A model generated the notes under the pieces. The model was not told where the DNA came from, did no database searches, and worked only from the letters and a program-made list of their open reading frames with translations. Below are positions 59,542-64,000 of a stretch of 64,000 nt of DNA, piece by piece (the first letter of the stretch is position 1; every line of letters begins with the position of its first letter). A program made the position numbers and the translations under genes. Source of the DNA: Treponema sp. C6A8 (GTDB lineage: Bacteria; Spirochaetota; Spirochaetia; Treponematales; Treponemataceae); NCBI RefSeq assembly GCF_000619925.1, contig NZ_KK211042.1, forward strand, positions 62,001 to 126,000, written 5' to 3'.

Positions 59542-61755
59542 GTGAATTTTAAATCACAGAAATTAAAAATACAGAAAATATCTCTCTTCCTCATTTTGAG
59601 CCTCTTTTTCACTTCATGCGGCCCGAAAATTCCCGGCGCAGAAAAAAAAATTGAAGTAGGAGACACTTTCTATTACTGGGAATCTACCGCTGAATCAAAT
59701 CCCGGTGATGTAATGAAAAATCTTGATAAATTCAAAAAACTTGAAGATAAAACCGTCAATAATTTGCGTAATGTTCTTGGAAAAGGTGAACATTATGTCT
59801 GGGTAAAATTTGATTTTACAATTCCTGACTATTTCAGGGGTCAGCCTTTGATGCTCGTCATTCCACACATGAAGGTTGCAGAACAGCTCTGGCTCAACGG
59901 AATTTTTATTTCTCAGGCAGGAAACTTTCCTCCAAGAACCCAGTCTACATTATTTAAATCACACTTTTTCAGTTTCCCTATAAACCTTCTGAATAATGAA
60001 CCGGGGGCAAAAAACACCGTTTTAATTAAGATTTTCTGTATGGGAAAAAGCGGAATTTCGAGTCATTCCTTTATTCTTCCGCCTCAATATGCCTTCGCCA
60101 TGCAGGAAATCATTAATTTCCACCATACCCGAATTTACATGTTCCTGGTGGGAACCCTGATTTTTACCTTTGTTCTTTACATCTGCCTTTTCTTCAGTCT
60201 TCCAAAGTTCAAGGAATTCCGTGATTTTGCCCTGATGAACCTTTTTACAATTTTCTTCCTGATTCCTTTCTTTGCGACAGAGCTTCCTATTTATAACAGC
60301 GGAATAATTCCATTCCTTCTCTTTACAAAATTTACCTATTGTATTCCGGCCTTTTTCACAATTGCATTCGCTACTCATTTTGCCTTTAACTTTATGCATA
60401 CTAAGCAGCCACTCTGGGTAAAAATCACACGAAGTTCTATCCTGCTGCTTCAGGTAATAATAACACTTGCGATGAAAACCTACGACGGCCTTGTTGACAT
60501 GATGCCTGTCCTCTTCTCCCTGCTGATTGCTCAGGGTATGTTTGCCGTAGTTCTTGTTATCATAAACTTCAAAAAAAAGGAAAAACGCAAGCTTTCAATT
60601 TTATTTTCTCTGGGCTTCATACCTCTCGTCCTTACAGTGGCCCTGGATATTACAAGACGTCTTCATGACCACACTCAGACTTATACTTTCATATCCCTTT
60701 TCGGATGGCTTTTCTCCATCATCGCCTTTATCATCGTCCTCAGTGTCCGCTTCGCTAAAACCTACGCAAGCAACGAAAGACTTACAAATCATCTGCAGGA
60801 TGAAGTTGAAAAACAGACCCGCGAAATTAAGAGTGCCAACAACGAGCTTTCGGTTTTGAATGAACAGCTTGAAAGGGAAAAATTGATTGCCGATATGGAC
60901 TTGCAGATGGCGTCAATCGTTCAGCAGAGATTCTTCCCTCGTCCTAACAAGCATTTCCGCGGCTGGGAAATTTCTGTTTACTACTCGCCTCAGTCAAAAG
61001 TTTCGGGCGACCTTTACGACTACTACAATTACAATGAAATTCTGAACGGACTTTCCCTTTTTGATGTTTCGGGACATGGTATTTCTGCCAGCCTTATTAC
61101 AATGCTTTCAAAGAGCATTATTTCCCACACCTTCCAGAAGGGCTACCGTAACAAGGAAAGCATGGAAGCAATTCTTTCGCGAATTAACAACACAATCCTT
61201 TATGAAAAGGGAAATATTGAAAATTACATGACGGGAATTCTCTGCCGCTTTGGGCCGCCGTCAAAAGACGGACGCTGCCATGTAGAAATTGGAAACGCAG
61301 GTCACCCTTACCCGCTTTTATACAGCGCCGGCAATGATGCAGTTACTCCAATCAGGGGAACTGACGGTAAAAAACATTACGGAGCTATCGGTATGAAGGG
61401 AATTGCCGTTGCTTTTGGAACTGCCGATTTTGAAATGGCGGAAGGTGACATTCTTATGTGCTACACCGACGGTCTTACAGAATCAACAGACAGAAAGCTG
61501 GATCAGTATGGAACTGACAGGATAAAGCGCGTCATTGCAGAAAACAATTCAAAATCTGCGGCTGAAATTCTAAGAAGAATTACAGAAGACTTCTACTATT
61601 TTACGGAAAACAAGCCGGTTGAAGATGACATTACAATCATCATTGCAAAGAGAACAAATCCAGATAACTACGTACCTGACGAAGAGCGCGAAGAAGAGGA
61701 AGTCCTGATCGAACCTGAAGAAGAGCTCGAAGAACTCCTCCCTTCTGAAAATTAG
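59542..61755 (+). CDS. 7TM-containing SpoIIE-type serine phosphatase, predicted lipoprotein
   Basis: A 737-residue protein starting at GTG 59542. A lipoprotein-like signal (SLFFTSCGPK) is followed by a 7TMR-DISM-type extracellular beta domain (about 40-190), seven membrane helices (about 205-410), a coiled-coil linker (about 415-455) and a PP2C/SpoIIE phosphatase (about 465-705: SGDLYDYYNYNE, SLFDVSGHGISASLI, YTDGLTES, DDITIII). The extracytoplasmic domain may sense a ligand and the phosphatase may dephosphorylate an anti-sigma antagonist such as the STAS protein at 35.5 kb. TATAAT (59530-59535) lies six bases before the GTG. An acidic Glu-rich tail ends the protein. Confidence 0.87.
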   Translation: MNFKSQKLKIQKISLFLILSLFFTSCGPKIPGAEKKIEVGDTFYYWESTAESNPGDVMKNLDKFKKLEDKTVNNLRNVLGKGEHYVWVKFDFTIPDYFRGQPLMLVIPHMKVAEQLWLNGIFISQAGNFPPRTQSTLFKSHFFSFPINLLNNEPGAKNTVLIKIFCMGKSGISSHSFILPPQYAFAMQEIINFHHTRIYMFLVGTLIFTFVLYICLFFSLPKFKEFRDFALMNLFTIFFLIPFFATELPIYNSGIIPFLLFTKFTYCIPAFFTIAFATHFAFNFMHTKQPLWVKITRSSILLLQVIITLAMKTYDGLVDMMPVLFSLLIAQGMFAVVLVIINFKKKEKRKLSILFSLGFIPLVLTVALDITRRLHDHTQTYTFISLFGWLFSIIAFIIVLSVRFAKTYASNERLTNHLQDEVEKQTREIKSANNELSVLNEQLEREKLIADMDLQMASIVQQRFFPRPNKHFRGWEISVYYSPQSKVSGDLYDYYNYNEILNGLSLFDVSGHGISASLITMLSKSIISHTFQKGYRNKESMEAILSRINNTILYEKGNIENYMTGILCRFGPPSKDGRCHVEIGNAGHPYPLLYSAGNDAVTPIRGTDGKKHYGAIGMKGIAVAFGTADFEMAEGDILMCYTDGLTESTDRKLDQYGTDRIKRVIAENNSKSAAEILRRITEDFYYFTENKPVEDDITIIIAKRTNPDNYVPDEEREEEEVLIEPEEELEELLPSEN

Positions 61756-61765
61756 TTTCTAAAAA

Positions 61766-62974
61766 TTAACCGCGAATCTTATTATTCAAGGCGTCTAACT
61801 CTGTCTGAACATCAGAGCCTTCCCAGATTGCCCGCAGAGCCGCTTCTGTTTCTGTCCAGAATTTACCCATTGCAGGAATTGACGGCATAGGAAAGGCATA
61901 GTCAAGCTGCTCAAGGAAGCCCGGCATATAAGGACTGCTGACCTTTGTATTTATGGCAGGCATCGCGCCTGTGAGGCTAAATCTTAACTGCTGCATTTCC
62001 GGAGTCAGCATAAAGGCTGCAAAATCTGCGGCTTCTTTTGGATGGCGTGATGCAGAAGTTACAAACATACCGCGGGTTCCGCTGAAGGATGCCGCAGGCT
62101 TACTTTCTCCAGGCAAAGCCGGGATGCAGGCAACGCCAAAATCAATTCCGGCTTTTTCAAAAGTATTTACGTTCCAAAGACCTGTAATATGCATTGCGGC
62201 ATTTCCAGAAGAAAACATACCGTCGCAGGCAGAAGTACTGAGTTCAGCATTCTGAAGACCAAGGCTGGAACGCAAAGACTGGTAAAACTTAAGGCCTTTT
62301 ACAGACGCCGGAGTATTCATATTCGGATTATTTGATTCAGTTCCGCTGTCACCATAAAGGCGGTTTCCGTTTGAAGTTGTAAAAAGAATTGAATAATATC
62401 CGTTTGTAACGTCCATTACAAAACCATACTGGCCCGGATGACTTGCATTAAACTTTTTTACCCAGGTCACAAGCTCTTCCCAGGTTTTAGGAACTTCACG
62501 CTCGCTGATAAGATGCTTATTATAGAAGAGAGCGTAAGTTTCAGCGCTGGCAGGATAACCGTACATGGTTCCGTTATAAGTAAGCGCCTTTGAACAGGCA
62601 CCCAATACCTGTTTTGAAATATCCTTTGGATTTTCTGTAGGAAGGATAAGTTTCTGTGTAACAAGCTTTCCAAGATTATCATGAGGAGCTGCAATAATAT
62701 CTGCCGCAACTCCGTTAGGAGAATCCTTTGTAAGTGCGTCAACTGTATTGTGAAGCTCAACGTTTATAAAATCTACAATTATATTCGGATGAAGTTCGGT
62801 ATAAGCCTTTCCAGCCTGCTTTATAAATTCATCAATTCCGTTTTTTGATTCCCAGACGCGGATATGAATTTCCTTTTCGTTTTCTACAACCACTCCCGAC
62901 TTCTGCTTTGAACAACCAGAAAAAGCTGCCGCAGCAAGAGCTAAAAATGCAAATCCAAATAATCTATGTTTCAT
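61766..62974 (-). CDS. ABC transporter sugar-binding lipoprotein
   Basis: A 402-residue family-1 extracellular solute-binding protein. It has a lipobox (AAFSGCSKQKS, Cys about 21), IRVWESKNGIDEF near the start, GYPASAETYALFYNKHLI, YGFVMDVTNGYY and FSGTRGMFVTSASRHPKEAA. It should deliver a sugar or oligosaccharide to an ABC permease not seen here. It lies 29 bases after a chemoreceptor gene on the same strand, suggesting a binding protein that also signals to the receptor. AGAGG precedes the ATG. The stop nearly abuts the phosphatase gene. Confidence 0.92.
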   Translation of the reverse strand: MKHRLFGFAFLALAAAAFSGCSKQKSGVVVENEKEIHIRVWESKNGIDEFIKQAGKAYTELHPNIIVDFINVELHNTVDALTKDSPNGVAADIIAAPHDNLGKLVTQKLILPTENPKDISKQVLGACSKALTYNGTMYGYPASAETYALFYNKHLISEREVPKTWEELVTWVKKFNASHPGQYGFVMDVTNGYYSILFTTSNGNRLYGDSGTESNNPNMNTPASVKGLKFYQSLRSSLGLQNAELSTSACDGMFSSGNAAMHITGLWNVNTFEKAGIDFGVACIPALPGESKPAASFSGTRGMFVTSASRHPKEAADFAAFMLTPEMQQLRFSLTGAMPAINTKVSSPYMPGFLEQLDYAFPMPSIPAMGKFWTETEAALRAIWEGSDVQTELDALNNKIRG

Positions 62975-63003
62975 TTTTCTACCTCTTAAAATCCCTGATA
63001 AAA

Positions 63004-64000
63004 CTAAACCTGGAACTGGTCAACCTGACCACCGATTTCATCAATAGATTCTCCCATCTGTGAAGAAATCTCTGAAAGGGCATTTCCAGTCTGTCTGATT
63101 GTTTCAGCGCCGCTTTCCATTGTATCCATGCTCTGCTTAAGGTCCATTGTAGAAGCCTGAAGATTCTGAATTTCCTTAAGAATTGCGGAGTTTCCTTCCG
63201 ACATTTCCTTTACGGCAGAAATTACAACCGAAGTAGAGTCGTTCATGCTGTTCAAAGAAAGATTGATTTTCTCTGAGTCCCTGTTCTGCTCGTCCATGGC
63301 AACAGAAATCTCCTGAACAAGATAATCTGTAGACTGGATTTCCTGACTTACATCCTTAAAGGCAATCCGCGATTCATTGGAAGCGGAAATAATTTCGCTG
63401 ATAGATTCCTGAATATTTTTTAGCTGCTCACCGATTTCCTTTGACTGAGCCGTAGAAGTTTCTGAAAGCTTACGGATTTCGTCGGCAACAACACTGAAGC
63501 CCTTTCCAGCCTCGCCGGCATGAGCCGCTTCAATTGCCGCATTCATGGCAAGAAGGTTTGTCTGGCTGGCAATTTCACGAATAGTCTTGTTGGCATTTCC
63601 CAGCATCTTAGACTGGTCACCGACAATTTCAATCTTATTGCTTACGTCATCCTGCTTCTGAACACCGTTCTGAGCCTTAAGCTCAAGATTTTTGAAGGAA
63701 TCAGCCATCTTGGCAACAGAGTTATTTACCTTTTCAATATTCATAATCATTGCAGAAACTGCCTGTCCCGCAACCTTTACGCTGGCACTCTGATTTTCAA
63801 CCATACGCTCAAGGGATTCAATATTCGAGGCAATTTCATGAACGGCTGTCGCAGTCTGATCAACGCTGGCAAACTGCTGGGTAGTTCCGTCCCGGGTAGA
63901 TTTGATATGCTGGAGAATATCTTCAATAGAAGAAAGTGTATTTTCCGTATCCTGCTTAAGAAGATTTCCGACCTCAAAAAGGGAATTTTTAGACTCCTTC
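63004..64000 (-). CDS. Methyl-accepting chemotaxis protein (C-terminal part, runs off the window)
   Basis: The frame is open from the window end to the stop at 63004-63006 (about 332 residues). It holds the chemoreceptor signalling hairpin: repeated coiled coil, then the tip region RKLSETSTAQSKEIGEQ preceded by IASQTNLLAMNAAIEAAHAG and GKGFSVVADEIR. The sensor part lies outside the window. It is upstream of the sugar-binding lipoprotein gene in one transcript; the CheR and CheB genes at 38-40 kb would modify it. Confidence 0.95.
   Translation of the reverse strand, partial: KESKNSLFEVGNLLKQDTENTLSSIEDILQHIKSTRDGTTQQFASVDQTATAVHEIASNIESLERMVENQSASVKVAGQAVSAMIMNIEKVNNSVAKMADSFKNLELKAQNGVQKQDDVSNKIEIVGDQSKMLGNANKTIREIASQTNLLAMNAAIEAAHAGEAGKGFSVVADEIRKLSETSTAQSKEIGEQLKNIQESISEIISASNESRIAFKDVSQEIQSTDYLVQEISVAMDEQNRDSEKINLSLNSMNDSTSVVISAVKEMSEGNSAILKEIQNLQASTMDLKQSMDTMESGAETIRQTGNALSEISSQMGESIDEIGGQVDQFQV

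Noticed and set aside
1..64000. CRISPR array or prophage
   Set aside because: No regularly spaced repeats, Cas genes, integrase or phage structural genes were seen.

Overview
The window looks like a chromosomal segment of a host-associated Treponema (Spirochaetota). The signs are a moderate, slightly AT-rich base composition; a Treponema-type multicopy PD-(D/E)XK 'putative transposase' (T_den_put_tspse/Rpn type); a DUF4954 beta-helix protein; a STAS protein with a zinc ribbon; many TPR and envelope proteins without assigned roles; and an anaerobic gene set (2-hydroxyacyl-CoA dehydratase activase, FeoAB, glutamate dehydrogenase, ammonia-dependent AsnA). The exact species cannot be read from the window.

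Layout. 1-7.6 kb: end of an unknown gene, a deleted DNA-deoxyinosine glycosylase, a small alarmone synthetase, a BASS transporter, an OmpA-like protein, a GGDEF-EAL protein, a RecQ-type helicase and cytidine deaminase. 7.7-7.9 kb: a tRNA-Arg-like sequence with a hairpin insert, followed by an intact tRNA-Arg(CCT). 7.9-15.4 kb: aconitase-family hydratase, DUF4954 protein and an M16-fold protein without the zinc motif. 15.5-16.0 kb: tRNA-Asn and a GC-rich structured element that carries an inverted copy of the tRNA 3' end. 16-22.5 kb: QueD-like protein, MurE, Ddl, a SurA/PpiD-like protein and a DUF115 protein. 22.6-25.9 kb: a 49-codon ORF and a feoA-feoA-feoB-small Cys-rich operon. 26-32.6 kb: AsnS, YihY-cNMP fusion, Apt, AsnA, a radical-SAM-like protein and an RluA-type pseudouridine synthase. 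32.5-35.3 kb: two unassigned six-TM proteins. 36.05-36.46 kb: an AT-rich stretch with four perfect DnaA boxes and split parS half-sites. 36.5-41.6 kb: polyprenyl synthetase, TPR protein, CheB, CheR and a sugar kinase. 41.6-43.5 kb: an accessory module (Imm11-like gene and Rpn-type nuclease) bracketed by copies of the 3' end of the tonB-like gene. 43.5-56.2 kb: one long minus-strand operon containing a 1505-residue CoA-dehydratase activase, two envelope proteins, a beta-barrel candidate and ExbB-ExbD-TonB. 56.3-64 kb: GNAT acetyltransferase, YczE/YitT-type membrane protein, SRP RNA, glutamate dehydrogenase, a 7TM-SpoIIE phosphatase, a sugar-binding lipoprotein and a chemoreceptor cut by the window end.

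Four things stand out. (1) About ten genes have a -10 hexamer only 6-8 bases before the start codon, often with a -35 of TTGTTT or a close match 17 bases further upstream and no Shine-Dalgarno sequence, which suggests common leaderless transcription. (2) Short copies of gene 3' ends lie outside the genes: the last 12 sense codons plus stop of asnS, recoded at every codon, and the last 10 codons of the tonB-like gene. They look like scars of integration at gene 3' ends. (3) The gene-free stretch at 36.1-36.4 kb has the content of a replication origin, but the surrounding gene directions are those expected near a terminus. (4) The 12.7-kb operon encodes a TonB/ExbBD-powered envelope machine with a dedicated beta-barrel, a long TPR protein and an exported protein of unknown family. 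All calls are by reading alone; no database search was run.
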